The notes under the pieces are model-generated. The model was not told where the DNA came from, searched no databases, and worked only from the letters and a program-made list of their open reading frames with translations. This document shows, one piece after another, positions 1 through 8,118 of a stretch of DNA of 34,771 nucleotides. The stretch comes from Streptomyces sp. AcH 505 (GTDB lineage: Bacteria > Actinomycetota > Actinomycetes > Streptomycetales > Streptomycetaceae), in NCBI RefSeq assembly GCF_000818175.1, contig NZ_JTIY01000001.1, positions 6,657,879 through 6,692,649 on the forward strand. The letters run 5' to 3'. A program made the translations under genes and the position numbers. Each line of letters starts with the position of its first letter. Position 1 is the stretch's first letter.

Positions 1-2
1 GG

Positions 3-2027
3 GTCGACAGCCACGGCGTGTTCACCGCGCGGTCCGGCGGTACGACCGAGGTGCGTGCCGAGCGCGGACAGGCGCACGGCAGCACGGAGTTGACGGTGCT
101 GGACAAGCTCGCCCGGATCCGGCCGACCACCCAGCGGGTCGGCCTCGCCGACGCCTCGGCGACCGGCACCTTCGGCATCGTCGGGCTCGACGCGCACGGC
201 ACCAGCGCGCCGGTCGAACCCCGTGACGTACGCCTGGACTACGACCGCTCGCTGTTCACCGTGAGCGACGACGGCGCGGGCTCGTTCACCGTCAAGTCCG
301 TGACGGGCAGCGGCGCCGGGCAGATCACCGCGACGGCCGGCGGTGCGACGACCGTGCTCGCCGTCAGTGTCGGCCTCGACGAGCAGCCGGTGTCCGGCTT
401 CGACGACGCGGCGTCCTGGACGTTCAGCCAGGCCAGGGCGAGCGGTTCGGTGGCGGCGGCGCCGGAGAGCCACACCGGCACCGGGCTCACGCTCTCCTAC
501 GACTTCACCCGGTCCACCGCGACCCGGGCCGCCTACGCGAGCCCGCCGCAGCAGATCGCCGTACCCGGTCAGCCGCAGTCCTTCAAGCTCTGGATCAAGG
601 GCGACGGCCACGGCGCCTGGCCCACCCTGCATCTGAAGGACGCGGCAGGCACCGACCAGCTGCTGCGGGGCCCCTACATCACCTGGACCGGCTGGCAGCA
701 GGTGACGTTCGCGGTGCCGCCGGGCGCGGCGATGCCGCTGAGTGTGTACCGCTTCTATCTCGCCGAGACCGCGGCAACCGCCCAGTACACCGGGGAGATC
801 CAGATCGACGATCTGACGGCGCAGCTGCCGCCGACCGTCGACCTGCCCGAACAGCCGCGTGTCCCTGACCCGTTGATCGACTCCGCGGCGGGTACCGAGG
901 CCAGGGACTGGCAGTTCGCCGTGATGTCCGACGCGCAATTCGTCGCCCGCGACCCGGACAGCGCCATCGTGGCGCAGGCCCGGCGCACCCTGCGCGAGAT
1001 CAAGGCCGCCCGGCCGGACTTCCTCGTCATCGACGGTGACCTGGTGGACGAGGGCTCGCCGGAGGATCTGGCCTTCGCCAGGAAGGTGCTGACCGAGGAG
1101 CTGGGCGACTCGCTGCCCTGGTACTACGTGCCGGGCAACCACGAGGTGATGGGCGGCTCCGTCGCCAACTTCACGGCCGAATTCGGCCCGGCCCACCGGG
1201 TGTTCGACCACGCCGGGACCCGTTTCGTCACCCTCGACACCTCCAGCCTGACCCTGCGGGGCGGCGGCTTCGACCAGATCGCGGAGCTGCGGGCCCAACT
1301 GGACGCGGCGGCCCGGGACAACAGCGTCGGCTCGGTGATGCTGATCGAGCACGTACCGCCGCGTGACCCCACCGTGCAGAAGGCCAGCGAGCTGGGCGAC
1401 CGGAAGGAGGCGGCCCTGGTCGAGCAGTGGCTGGCCGACTTCCGCAGGACGACGGGCAAGGGCGCGGGTCTGATCGGCGGCCATGTCGGTGTGTTCGACG
1501 CCTCGCACGTCGACGGGGTGCCGTATCTGATCAACGGCAACTCGGGCAAGGCGCCGTCGGCCCCGGTGGACGAGGGCGGCTTCACCGGCTGGTCGCTGGT
1601 CGGGGTGGACCACGTCTCGCGCGGCGAGCAGGCGGCGGCGCGGCTGTCCCCGTGGGAGGGCGGCACCGACTGGGTCTCCGTCCAGACCCGCGCCCACACC
1701 GACGCGCTGGCACTGGACGCACCGCAGAGCCTCGCTCCCGGCCGGACGGCGCGCGTCACGGCGACGGTCACGCAGGGCAGCAGGCAGGTGCCGGTCGCCT
1801 TCCCGATGAGCGCGGACTGGACCGGATCGCCGAATCTGCTCGTCGGCGACCGGTCGGCAGCCAACCGCCGGCACACGGCGGTCTTCGACCCGGCGAGCGG
1901 CACCCTGACCGCGCTACGGCCGGGCACGGTCACGCTGGCCGTCACGGTCGACGGCGTGACCCGGCAGGCCCGCGTCCGGATCGCGGCGTCGGCGACGGGC
2001 GAGGTGACACGGAAACCGGCCGCCTGA
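3..2027 (+). CDS. Secreted-type metallophosphoesterase with Ig-like repeats, 5' end outside window
   Basis: The reading frame is open to the left edge, so this is the C-terminal part (about 675 codons) of a larger protein. Numbering from the GTG at 18, Ig-like beta-rich segments fill residues 1-120, a carbohydrate-binding-like beta region about 125-270, a calcineurin-type phosphoesterase about 295-530, and another Ig-like domain 560-660. Phosphoesterase motifs are visible: SDAQF (D305), GDLVD, GNHE (374-376), EHVPP and GGHVG. The first motif is D-x-Q rather than the usual D-x-H, and the last is GHxG rather than GHxH, so two metal ligands may be replaced. Similar Streptomyces proteins carry an upstream phosphodiester-glycosidase domain, which may lie outside the window. 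Extracellular location is inferred from the Ig-like architecture; no signal peptide is visible here. A strong hairpin follows the stop. The substrate is unknown. Confidence 0.8.
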   Translation, partial: VDSHGVFTARSGGTTEVRAERGQAHGSTELTVLDKLARIRPTTQRVGLADASATGTFGIVGLDAHGTSAPVEPRDVRLDYDRSLFTVSDDGAGSFTVKSVTGSGAGQITATAGGATTVLAVSVGLDEQPVSGFDDAASWTFSQARASGSVAAAPESHTGTGLTLSYDFTRSTATRAAYASPPQQIAVPGQPQSFKLWIKGDGHGAWPTLHLKDAAGTDQLLRGPYITWTGWQQVTFAVPPGAAMPLSVYRFYLAETAATAQYTGEIQIDDLTAQLPPTVDLPEQPRVPDPLIDSAAGTEARDWQFAVMSDAQFVARDPDSAIVAQARRTLREIKAARPDFLVIDGDLVDEGSPEDLAFARKVLTEELGDSLPWYYVPGNHEVMGGSVANFTAEFGPAHRVFDHAGTRFVTLDTSSLTLRGGGFDQIAELRAQLDAAARDNSVGSVMLIEHVPPRDPTVQKASELGDRKEAALVEQWLADFRRTTGKGAGLIGGHVGVFDASHVDGVPYLINGNSGKAPSAPVDEGGFTGWSLVGVDHVSRGEQAAARLSPWEGGTDWVSVQTRAHTDALALDAPQSLAPGRTARVTATVTQGSRQVPVAFPMSADWTGSPNLLVGDRSAANRRHTAVFDPASGTLTALRPGTVTLAVTVDGVTRQARVRIAASATGEVTRKPAA

Positions 2028-2038
2028 GCCGCGGTTCG

Positions 2039-2087
2039 CCTCGGGCACCGTACGACGCGACCCGCTCGCGCCGTACGGTGCCCGAGG
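2039..2087. terminator. Long perfect hairpin downstream of the phosphoesterase
   Basis: A 16-bp perfect inverted repeat (arms 2039-2054 and 2072-2087, left arm CCTCGGGCACCGTACG) begins 11 nt after the TGA at 2025. The 17-nt loop itself contains a CGCGA/TCGCG mini-stem. There is no T-run, which is common for Streptomyces terminators. It separates the phosphoesterase from the next gene. Confidence 0.75.
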
Positions 2088-2209
2088 AGTACCGGAGCCG
2101 CCTGGTGCGTTTGGTCCTACGCCCACATCTCCTGAACTCCACTGCCTACGGTGTGTCCATGAACAGACGTCCCCGCAGTGTGTCGAGCGCTCTCTGTCCG
2201 GAGGTGACT

Positions 2210-2917
2210 GTGCCGGGCGGCCTGGGAGGGGCGCTGGATCGCGAGGCGGCTCGCCGCGGGGACGGCGCCGAGCCGATGGATCCGGTTGAGGGGTTCGATC
2301 CGGCGGTCGCCGCTTGCTGCGCGCGTGGAGAGGCGCGGTTCGCTGTCTACGCGACCAACACCGACGAACGCGAGTTCCGTATCGAGATCTCCACACGCTC
2401 CGGCTGGCGGTGGGGTGCTTTCGGCAGCACCGATGACCTCGCCGTGGTCGCCGCCATTTTGCAGGCCTGGCGTGACGGCGCGTCCGCCGCCGAATTGCGA
2501 AGCGGGTGGACGTTGCTCGCGGCGACCCCGCTGGAGGCGGCACCGCCGGGAAGGGTGGTGTCGACGGCGTGGCGGCTGACCCTGGAACGCTCGCCGGTGA
2601 TCAGGCTGGGCGACGCCGAACTGGCCGAGGCCCTGTATGCGCAGCCGGCCCTGCGCGTGTTCTTCCCGTTCCCGTCGCACGGCGGGTTCAGCCTGCTCAG
2701 CAATACCGAGGACCCGTTCCGCGAGGAGGTTCCGCGGGTGACTCCGACGGTGGACGGACGGTGGAACGTGGTCCTGACGCCACTGCGGATACCGGAACGG
2801 GTGCTCGGCAGCCGCCTCACCGCTCGCGAGGCCGCGGCACTGGTGGCCGCGAACATCCCCGCCGGCGCCGGCCCGGCCGTCGAGGGAGGGTGGCCGGCCG
2901 GCGGCAGTACGGCCTGA
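2210..2917 (+). CDS. DUF6193-like protein
   Basis: Protein of 235 residues without signal peptide or membrane segment. The sequence pattern (a central 'W-x-W-G-x-x-x-S-T-D-D-L-A-x-V' block, 'ILQAWRDGASAAEL', then an 'ALRVFFPFPSHGGFSLLS' block and a C-terminal 'TAREAAALVAANIP') recalls DUF6193, annotated as 'natural product biosynthesis protein' in Streptomyces; no biochemical role is established. I place the start at GTG 2210 because GGAGGTGA (2200-2207) sits immediately upstream with ideal spacing. An in-frame ATG at 2159 would add 17 residues but has no good ribosome binding site. It stands alone between a terminator and a convergent SDR gene, and context does not reveal its job. Confidence 0.7.
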   Translation: MPGGLGGALDREAARRGDGAEPMDPVEGFDPAVAACCARGEARFAVYATNTDEREFRIEISTRSGWRWGAFGSTDDLAVVAAILQAWRDGASAAELRSGWTLLAATPLEAAPPGRVVSTAWRLTLERSPVIRLGDAELAEALYAQPALRVFFPFPSHGGFSLLSNTEDPFREEVPRVTPTVDGRWNVVLTPLRIPERVLGSRLTAREAAALVAANIPAGAGPAVEGGWPAGGSTA

Positions 2918-2956
2918 CCCGCGCCCGCGCGAATCTGACCCACCGACCGGCCTTCG

Positions 2957-3874
2957 TCACCCCGTGGCCCTTTCGCCGGGCAGCGCCGTCGGGAACGCCG
3001 TCGCCGTCAGCCGCTCCGACAGCGTCCACACCTCCCGGGCCAGCGCGTGGTCCTGTGCGACGACGCTGCGTCCGACGAGGGTCGGGCGGCCGCGCTGCTC
3101 GCCGCGCCCGTCGGGGCCGACGTACCCGGCGCCCGGGATCTCCTGTGTCGCGGCGAACAGCGCCGGCAGCGCGCCGTCCGGTCCGCTCTGTGCCATCAGC
3201 CGGCCGAGCGTCGCGGCCACGAGTGACATGGCGGGGCCCAGATGGCGGTTGAGGCCGGTGGTGGCGGCGCCGGGGTGGGCGGCCACCGCGAGCAGCGGGG
3301 AACCGGCCTCCGTCAGCCGTCGCTGCAACTCCAGCGTGAAGAGCAGATTGGCGAGCTTCGACTGCCCGTAGGCGGCGGACGCGCGGTAGGGGCGGTGCTC
3401 CCAGTTCGGGTCGTCGAGGTCGAAGGTCGCCCCCTTGTGCGCGTTCGAAGCGACGGTGACCACGCGGTCGGTGAGCTGGGGCAGCAGCAGATTCGTCAGC
3501 GCGAAATGGCCCAGATGGTTGGTGCCCAGCTGGAGTTCGAAGCCGTCGGCGGTCCTGCGCAGCGGCACGTTGGCGACGCCCGCGTTGTTGACGAGGATGT
3601 CGACCGGGCGGTCCCACGCCGTCGCGAACCGGCGGACCGAGGCGAGGTCGGCGAGATCGAGGGAGCGCACCTCGGTGCTGCCGTCGATCTCGGCGCTCGC
3701 CCGCAGCGCGGCTTCGACACCTCGCACGGCCAGGACGACATGGGCGCCGGCGCCCGCGAACGCGCGCGCGGTCTCCAGTCCGAGCCCGCCGCCGGCGCCG
3801 GTGACGATCACGGTACGTCCGGTCTGCGGCGGCAGATCGGCCAGATGCCAGGGAGTGTGTGCCGTAGTGCTCAT
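2957..3874 (-). CDS. Short-chain dehydrogenase/reductase (SDR)
   Basis: 305-residue classical-type SDR. The N-terminal Rossmann motif TGAGGGLG (about 25-32) binds NAD(P), followed by the structural NNAG and the catalytic Y-x-x-x-K in 'AYGQSKLAN'. The extended C-terminus resembles retinol-dehydrogenase or protochlorophyllide-reductase-like SDRs often annotated only as 'oxidoreductase'. The ATG at 3874 has GGAG 3-6 nt upstream. It diverges from a TetR gene with only 61 bp between the start codons, and that gap is almost filled by a tandem 18-bp repeat, so the SDR is most likely the target of that TetR. The substrate cannot be read from the sequence. Confidence 0.88.
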   Translation of the reverse strand: MSTTAHTPWHLADLPPQTGRTVIVTGAGGGLGLETARAFAGAGAHVVLAVRGVEAALRASAEIDGSTEVRSLDLADLASVRRFATAWDRPVDILVNNAGVANVPLRRTADGFELQLGTNHLGHFALTNLLLPQLTDRVVTVASNAHKGATFDLDDPNWEHRPYRASAAYGQSKLANLLFTLELQRRLTEAGSPLLAVAAHPGAATTGLNRHLGPAMSLVAATLGRLMAQSGPDGALPALFAATQEIPGAGYVGPDGRGEQRGRPTLVGRSVVAQDHALAREVWTLSERLTATAFPTALPGERATG

Positions 3875-3882
3875 GTCTCCAA

Positions 3883-3918
3883 TGTAGGCAATGAAAACAT
3901 TGTAGTCAACGACAACAT
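3883..3918. promoter_or_regulatory. Tandem 18-bp operator between SDR and tetR
   Basis: Two adjacent 18-bp copies, TGTAGGCAATGAAAACAT (3883-3900) and TGTAGTCAACGACAACAT (3901-3918), match at 15 of 18 positions. A perfect inverted repeat CAATG-AAAA-CATTG (3889-3902) straddles the junction, and a second imperfect palindrome TTGT-GT-AC-ACAA covers 3900-3915. The AT-rich block stands out in this GC-rich DNA. It is the likely binding site of the divergent TetR and would cover both promoters. Confidence 0.75.
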
Positions 3919-3935
3919 CGCGATAGGGTTTCCAC

Positions 3936-4526
3936 GTGACCTCCCCTCGGCCCTACCACCACGGCGACCTGCGCACCGCTCTGCTGCGCCAGGCGGAGCA
4001 GACATTGGCCGCCCACGGCGTCGAGGGGCTTTCGCTGCGCGAACTCGCCCGTGACGTGGGAGTCAGCCACGGCGCGCCGCGCCGGCACTTCGCCGACAAG
4101 AGGGCCCTGCTGGACGCCCTCGCCGAAGAGGGCTACGACCGGCTCGGCCGGCGGCTGGACGCGGCGCTCGCCGGGGCGACGGGCGACATCACGGCGCGGC
4201 TGGTCACCTTCGCCCAGGCGTATGTGGCCTTCGCCGTGGAGCACCGCGCGCTCATCGGGCTGATGCACACGCCCAAGGACGGCTGGGACGAGCGGCTGCG
4301 GGCCGCCAACGACCGTGCCTTCGCCGCGCCGGTCGCGCTGCTCGCCGAGGCGCGGGAGCGGGGGGACATCGACGCCGACACCACCGGCCGGGTCGACATG
4401 ACGGTCCTCGCCGTGCTCCAGGGGCTGACGGTGCTCGTCGCCACCGGCATGGCGGGCGACAGGCCGCTCGACACACTGGTGTCGGACACGGTCCGTACGC
4501 TGGTCGAGGGTCTTCGCCCGCGCTGA
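3936..4526 (+). CDS. TetR-family regulator
   Basis: 196-residue one-component repressor. The N-terminal helix-turn-helix is clear at about 30-55 ('LSLRELARDVGVSHGAPRRHFADKRALLDAL'), and the rest is an all-alpha ligand-binding domain of the WHG type (TetR_C_13-like). The GTG at 3936 is the first start after the operator block. It lies back to back with the SDR gene, and the shared control region carries a tandem 18-bp repeat, the arrangement expected for an autoregulated local repressor. The inducer is unknown; an SDR substrate or a toxic carbonyl compound would be typical. Confidence 0.9.
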   Translation: MTSPRPYHHGDLRTALLRQAEQTLAAHGVEGLSLRELARDVGVSHGAPRRHFADKRALLDALAEEGYDRLGRRLDAALAGATGDITARLVTFAQAYVAFAVEHRALIGLMHTPKDGWDERLRAANDRAFAAPVALLAEARERGDIDADTTGRVDMTVLAVLQGLTVLVATGMAGDRPLDTLVSDTVRTLVEGLRPR

Positions 4527-4527
4527 G

Positions 4528-4600
4528 CCGCCCGGCGCCCGAACGGCTCCGCCCGGCGCCCGAACGGCTCCGTCCGGCGCCCGAACGGCCCCGTCCGGCG
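4528..4600. repeat. 21-bp tandem repeat, 3.5 copies, between convergent genes
   Basis: Units begin at 4528, 4549, 4570 and 4591 (the last is truncated). The unit is CCGCCCGGCGCCCGAACGGCT; the third copy has CCGTCC in place of CCGCCC and ends in C. The array fills the whole gap between the tetR stop (4526) and the lipoprotein stop (4605). GC-rich pairing between units could make it a terminator. It is too short and regular to be a remnant of a gene. Confidence 0.8.
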
Positions 4601-4604
4601 ACTC

Positions 4605-5639
4605 CTAGAGCGGTGGCAGCCGCAGTGGGCCGCTTTCGATGTCACGGATCACCCGGAAGCCCCCGACAGGATGTCCTTCCGGGTCCGCCGTGACGGCGAC
4701 CGCGTGATCGCCCATGCAGAGCCGGCCGTCCGCCCTCGGCCCGTCGCAGAACAGCACGTACCCCCTCAGCCGGTCGACCGTGCCGGGCTCCAGCTGCCAG
4801 ATGCCGAGATACGTGCTGACCTCGGCGCGCGGATACGTACGGCGCAGCCGGTCGCCGACCTCCCTCTGGACCGTGTCGCCGAACGCCTTCTCGTAGGCGT
4901 ACGGCCGGGTGATCACCGCCGTGCCCGAGTCCGGGTCGACCTCGCCGTCCCGTACCGGGTAGGTCACCGTGTAATAAGGGCGCTTCGACAGCGCGGTGAG
5001 CAGTTTGCCGTCGGTCAGCCGCATCATCGTCGGCCAAGACGGGTGCCCTGCGGGCAGCCGCGCGGCGACCGCCGGGGACACCAGGTGCACCGACACCGAC
5101 GTCACCGCTGTCGCGCCGCCGTTCTCGTCCCGGCCGGGTGCCCAGGCCCGTACGCAGGCGCCTGCCTCGGCGAGCACCCGGGTCACGGTGCTGCCGGTCG
5201 GCGAAGCGGCGACCCAGACCCGGCCGAGACCCGGGTCCACGGCGAGCGCCGGATACCCGCACGCGGCGAACGACGACGTGATCCGGCGCAGCGCCACGGC
5301 CTGCGCCCTGCCCTCCTCGACCGCCCGGTCCAGCGCGCCGGCGCAGTCCTTGCCCTCGCAGCTCCCGGCGTGCGCGTCGATCCGCAGCCGGACCACCGCG
5401 TCGGGGTCGTCGGCCACGGCGAAACTCACCTCGGACCCCGCCGCCTGCGGAAACAGCGTCCGCACCGCGACCACGTCCAGCACGCCCGGATACCGGCGGT
5501 CCGCGAGTTCGGCGGCGTGCCTGCGGTCGCCCCCGGTGCCCAGCACGCCGCATCCGCCGACCAGCAGGGCCAGCGTGAGCGCGCCCAGCCGCGCCCCCAC
5601 CCGCCGTCCCCGGTGCGACCTCGCCCCTGATCCCCCCAT
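4605..5639 (-). CDS. Putative lipoprotein of unknown function
   Basis: 344-residue protein with a basic N-terminus, a hydrophobic stretch and a lipobox LVGGC at about residues 26-30, so it should be lipidated and anchored outside the membrane. The mature part has no catalytic motif I recognise. It contains several Cys residues (for example SCEGKDC, FAACGYP, VLFCDGP, LCMGD) that could form disulfides, and acidic/aromatic blocks with 'RPYYTVTYPV' and 'TYLGIWQLEPG'. It resembles uncharacterised Streptomyces lipoproteins. The ATG at 5639 has a weak ribosome site. It is monocistronic: convergent with tetR and about 80 bp from the GNAT gene on the same strand. Confidence 0.72.
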   Translation of the reverse strand: MGGSGARSHRGRRVGARLGALTLALLVGGCGVLGTGGDRRHAAELADRRYPGVLDVVAVRTLFPQAAGSEVSFAVADDPDAVVRLRIDAHAGSCEGKDCAGALDRAVEEGRAQAVALRRITSSFAACGYPALAVDPGLGRVWVAASPTGSTVTRVLAEAGACVRAWAPGRDENGGATAVTSVSVHLVSPAVAARLPAGHPSWPTMMRLTDGKLLTALSKRPYYTVTYPVRDGEVDPDSGTAVITRPYAYEKAFGDTVQREVGDRLRRTYPRAEVSTYLGIWQLEPGTVDRLRGYVLFCDGPRADGRLCMGDHAVAVTADPEGHPVGGFRVIRDIESGPLRLPPL

Positions 5640-5720
5640 GGTGCCCGCCCCTCCTCGCCGCCCCCGGCTCTCGTCCGTCGTGACGATAGAAGGCGGCAGG
5701 GCCGGTGCGGATGAGTACGA

Positions 5721-6362
5721 CTACTCAACAACGCCCGCCGTCGAGCGCCCGAGGAAGGTGAGCGGCCCCGGGTCGGGCACCGGAATCACCTGGAACCCCA
5801 GCCGGTCGTAGAAGGCGCGGGCGGCGGTGTTGGCGCTCACCATCGACAGATGGACGGCGCCCACCCCCTTGTCGTGGAGGGCGCGCAGGAACGCGTTCAT
5901 CAGGGCGCGGCCGTGACCCTTGCGCTGCCAGTCAGGCAGCAGATCGATGTGCAGGTGCGCGGGGTAGCCGGCCAGCTCGGGCAGGATCATCCGCTCGGGC
6001 GTGTGCAGCAGGACCGCCATCTCCTCGCTCGGCGTGGAGGGCGCACCGGCGGGCCGTGGGTAGCGGTCGGCCACCGTCGGCAGCCAGCGCTCGCGGAAGG
6101 CGCCGACGAAGGCGGTGGTGTCCGCCGTCCCGAGGACATAGCCGACGGCCCGGCCACCGCCGTCGTCCAGCACGAAGGTCAGGTCCGGTTCGAGCACCGC
6201 GTACGGCGCGGCGAAGATGCTCGGCATCAGATCCGGGTCCGGATAGAGGTGCCGGGAGTCGCCGCCTTCGTGAGCGGTGCGTACGCAGATGTCGTGGAGC
6301 GCTGCCCGGTCCGTGGGCCGGTAGGCCCTGACCGTGGCTGAGGTGATGGGCATGCCAGGCAT
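5721..6362 (-). CDS. GNAT N-acetyltransferase
   Basis: 213 residues, one GNAT fold. The acetyl-CoA pyrophosphate-binding motif is 'QRKGHGRALM' (about 155-164), preceded by 'HLHIDLLPDW' and followed by 'NTAARAFYDRLGF', the usual motif B. The region 'LFVLDDGGGRAVGYVLGTADT' plus 'FRERWLP' recalls the acetyltransferase-like domain found with bacterial O-GlcNAcase-type enzymes, but that is a loose resemblance. Start ATG 6362; a second in-frame ATG at 6353 is possible. No Shine-Dalgarno is visible, and a 12-bp palindrome lies 12-25 nt upstream, so the mRNA may be leaderless or very short-leadered. The substrate is unknown. Confidence 0.85.
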   Translation of the reverse strand: MPGMPITSATVRAYRPTDRAALHDICVRTAHEGGDSRHLYPDPDLMPSIFAAPYAVLEPDLTFVLDDGGGRAVGYVLGTADTTAFVGAFRERWLPTVADRYPRPAGAPSTPSEEMAVLLHTPERMILPELAGYPAHLHIDLLPDWQRKGHGRALMNAFLRALHDKGVGAVHLSMVSANTAARAFYDRLGFQVIPVPDPGPLTFLGRSTAGVVE

Positions 6363-6373
6363 CGTGCCCGAAC

Positions 6374-6387
6374 CGGGAGCGCTCCCA
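6374..6387. promoter_or_regulatory. CebR-like operator at the GNAT start
   Basis: On the gene strand the site reads TGGGAGCGCTCCCG, a perfect 12-bp palindrome GGGAGCGCTCCC (6375-6386) with one flanking match. It agrees at 13 of 14 positions with the published binding site of the Streptomyces cellobiose-responsive LacI-type repressor CebR (TGGGAGCGCTCCCA). It ends 11 nt before the GNAT start codon, where binding would block transcription. Regulation by CebR or a paralogue is inferred. Confidence 0.65.
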
Positions 6388-6407
6388 CAACTGTGTTCCG
6401 CCCCTTG

Positions 6408-6785
6408 TCAGGCGACGGCGGGCACCCGGTCGAGGAAGCCGAGCACACTGACGATCCGGCCGTCGTCGGCCAGCGTGACGACGTCGGAGCCCGCCACCGG
6501 CGCCGCGCCGTCGGCGAGCGAGACCAGCTCCCAGCTGAAGCGCGCCGTGTCGTGATGGCCGTCCACGGCGCCGGTCAGCCGGAACGCGTGACCGGGGAAC
6601 CGCGCCTGCGCCCCGCCGATCAGCTCGGCGATGGGGCCGTGGCCGGTGACCTCGGCGAGCGGGTCGACGTATCCGCCGTCCTCGTGCCACGCGGCGCCGA
6701 CCGCCGTGGCGCGCGCCGCATCGGACGTCGCGTTCCAGGCCTCGAAGTAGCGGGCGACGGCGGTCTCGTAACGGTTCACTGACAT
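6408..6785 (-). CDS. SnoaL/NTF2-like protein
   Basis: 125-residue single-domain protein with the NTF2/SnoaL-like pattern: an N-terminal helix 'RYFEAWNATSDAARATAV', 'WHEDGGYVDPLAEVTGHGPIAELI', and a beta-sheet ending 'VVTLADDGRIVSVLGFLD'. Members are small cone-shaped barrels acting as polyketide cyclases, isomerases or ligand-binding proteins, or with no known activity. No conserved catalytic dyad can be claimed. ATG 6785 follows a short purine-rich stretch. It lies 45 bp upstream of the GNAT gene on the same strand, but the intervening palindrome suggests separate control. Confidence 0.82.
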   Translation of the reverse strand: MSVNRYETAVARYFEAWNATSDAARATAVGAAWHEDGGYVDPLAEVTGHGPIAELIGGAQARFPGHAFRLTGAVDGHHDTARFSWELVSLADGAAPVAGSDVVTLADDGRIVSVLGFLDRVPAVA

Positions 6786-7014
6786 GGAAATCAGCCTCCA
6801 ACGGCATCGATAAGGGATGGTGGATCACCGGGGATCGGCCGGAGTGCGCCGGTCGATCCCCGGTGACCGCAACGATGCCGGGCCGGGCCGCACCGGTCGA
6901 TTACGTCACGGGTAATGGCATCGCGCCCGCCGCCCGCCCGCGCCGTTGCCGCCCCCGGCGGATCGCCCTTAGCGGGGGTAGCCTGCTGAGTACCCAAGTA
7001 CGTGGGGCTGTGAC

Positions 7015-8118
7015 ATGGCACGTATCCAGGTATTCCGAGCGGGCCACGACCACGTGGCGAGACCTCTGCCGCCGGGGGCCTGGGTGAGCCGTGCCGCGGC
7101 GATCCTGCCGTTCGTCTTCACCGCGGTGGTCAGTGTGATCGCCGTCGCCGCGGGGCCCGGCCTGCGCTGGCTCTCGATGCTCGCCGCCGCGCCGTCCCTG
7201 GCAGCCGCCCGGCACGGACCGCGTACGGTCGTCGCCTTCGGCGTCTTCTCGATCGTCCTCGGCGTCCTGCTCGGCGAGCGCAGCGGCTCACCCAGCGTGG
7301 CGTTCCAGGCGCCCGTGCTCTCCGGCGTCGCCGTGGTCACGGTGGTGAGCGCCTGGCTGAGCGCGCTGCGCCAGCGCCGCGAGCGGGAACTGGTCGCGGT
7401 CCGATCCGTCGCGGAGGCGGCCCAGGAAGCCATTCTCGCGCCGGTGCCGGAAGAGGTCGGGCCGCTGCGGCTGTCCGTGCACTACACGGCGGCCGCCACC
7501 GAGGCCACTGTGGGCGGCGACCTCTACGGCGTGGTCCAGACGCCCTACGGGCCGCGCGCCTTGGTGGCCGACGTACGGGGCAAGGGGCTCCAGGCGGTCA
7601 GTACGGCCGCCCTGGTCCTCGGAGTGTTCCGGGAGGCCGCGTACGACGAACCCGACCTGCTCCGAGTCGTACAGCGGATGGAGCACAGCCTCCGGCGCAA
7701 TCTGGAGGGGGACGACTTCGTCACGGCGGTCCTGACCGGCTTCCCCTGTCCCGGACAGCTCCAGGTCGTCAACTGCGGCCATGTACTGCCCCTGCTCGTG
7801 CACCGGCGGACCGTGTGCGCCCTGGAACCCAGCTCGCCCGTACCGCCGCTGGGGCTCCTGGACCTCGCTGACGCCGAGCCCACCCTGGACACCGTCGACT
7901 TCGCGCCGGGGGACCGGCTGCTCCTCTACACGGACGGTGTGACGGAGGCGCGCGACGACACGGGCACGTTCTTCCCGCTCGACGAGCAGCTCCAGAAGCA
8001 CTGCGCCGACCCGTTCGACAGCACACTGGACGTGCTGCACGAAGAACTGCTCCAGCACAACGGCGGCCGTCTCGACGACGACGCAGCCCTGCTGCTCATC
8101 GAGCGTCCGGGAGTGTGA
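7015..8118 (+). CDS. Membrane-anchored PP2C/SpoIIE-type serine phosphatase
   Basis: 367 residues. Four hydrophobic segments lie between about 25 and 120, followed by a short linker ('SALRQRRERELVAVRSVAEAAQEAIL') and a SpoIIE/RsbU-type PPM phosphatase domain (about 145-365). Motifs: GGDLYG, ADVRGKG, NCGH, LLYTDGVTEARDD and DDDAALL, which carry the acidic metal ligands. Such enzymes dephosphorylate anti-anti-sigma factors and so activate alternative sigma factors; no partner is encoded nearby. The gene converges on the histidine kinase gene, and the two coding ends overlap by 23 bp (8096-8118). With the kinase and response regulator it forms a plausible signalling locus. The 229-bp gap to the SnoaL gene must hold its promoter, which I could not identify. 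Confidence 0.9.
   Translation: MARIQVFRAGHDHVARPLPPGAWVSRAAAILPFVFTAVVSVIAVAAGPGLRWLSMLAAAPSLAAARHGPRTVVAFGVFSIVLGVLLGERSGSPSVAFQAPVLSGVAVVTVVSAWLSALRQRRERELVAVRSVAEAAQEAILAPVPEEVGPLRLSVHYTAAATEATVGGDLYGVVQTPYGPRALVADVRGKGLQAVSTAALVLGVFREAAYDEPDLLRVVQRMEHSLRRNLEGDDFVTAVLTGFPCPGQLQVVNCGHVLPLLVHRRTVCALEPSSPVPPLGLLDLADAEPTLDTVDFAPGDRLLLYTDGVTEARDDTGTFFPLDEQLQKHCADPFDSTLDVLHEELLQHNGGRLDDDAALLLIERPGV

Noticed and set aside
2159..2209. ATG at 2159 begins RRPRSVSSALCPEV, resembling the leader-peptide motif
   Set aside because: The frame has no stop and runs straight into the DUF6193-like protein; HID residues are missing and the strong ribosome site points to GTG 2210. Probably chance.
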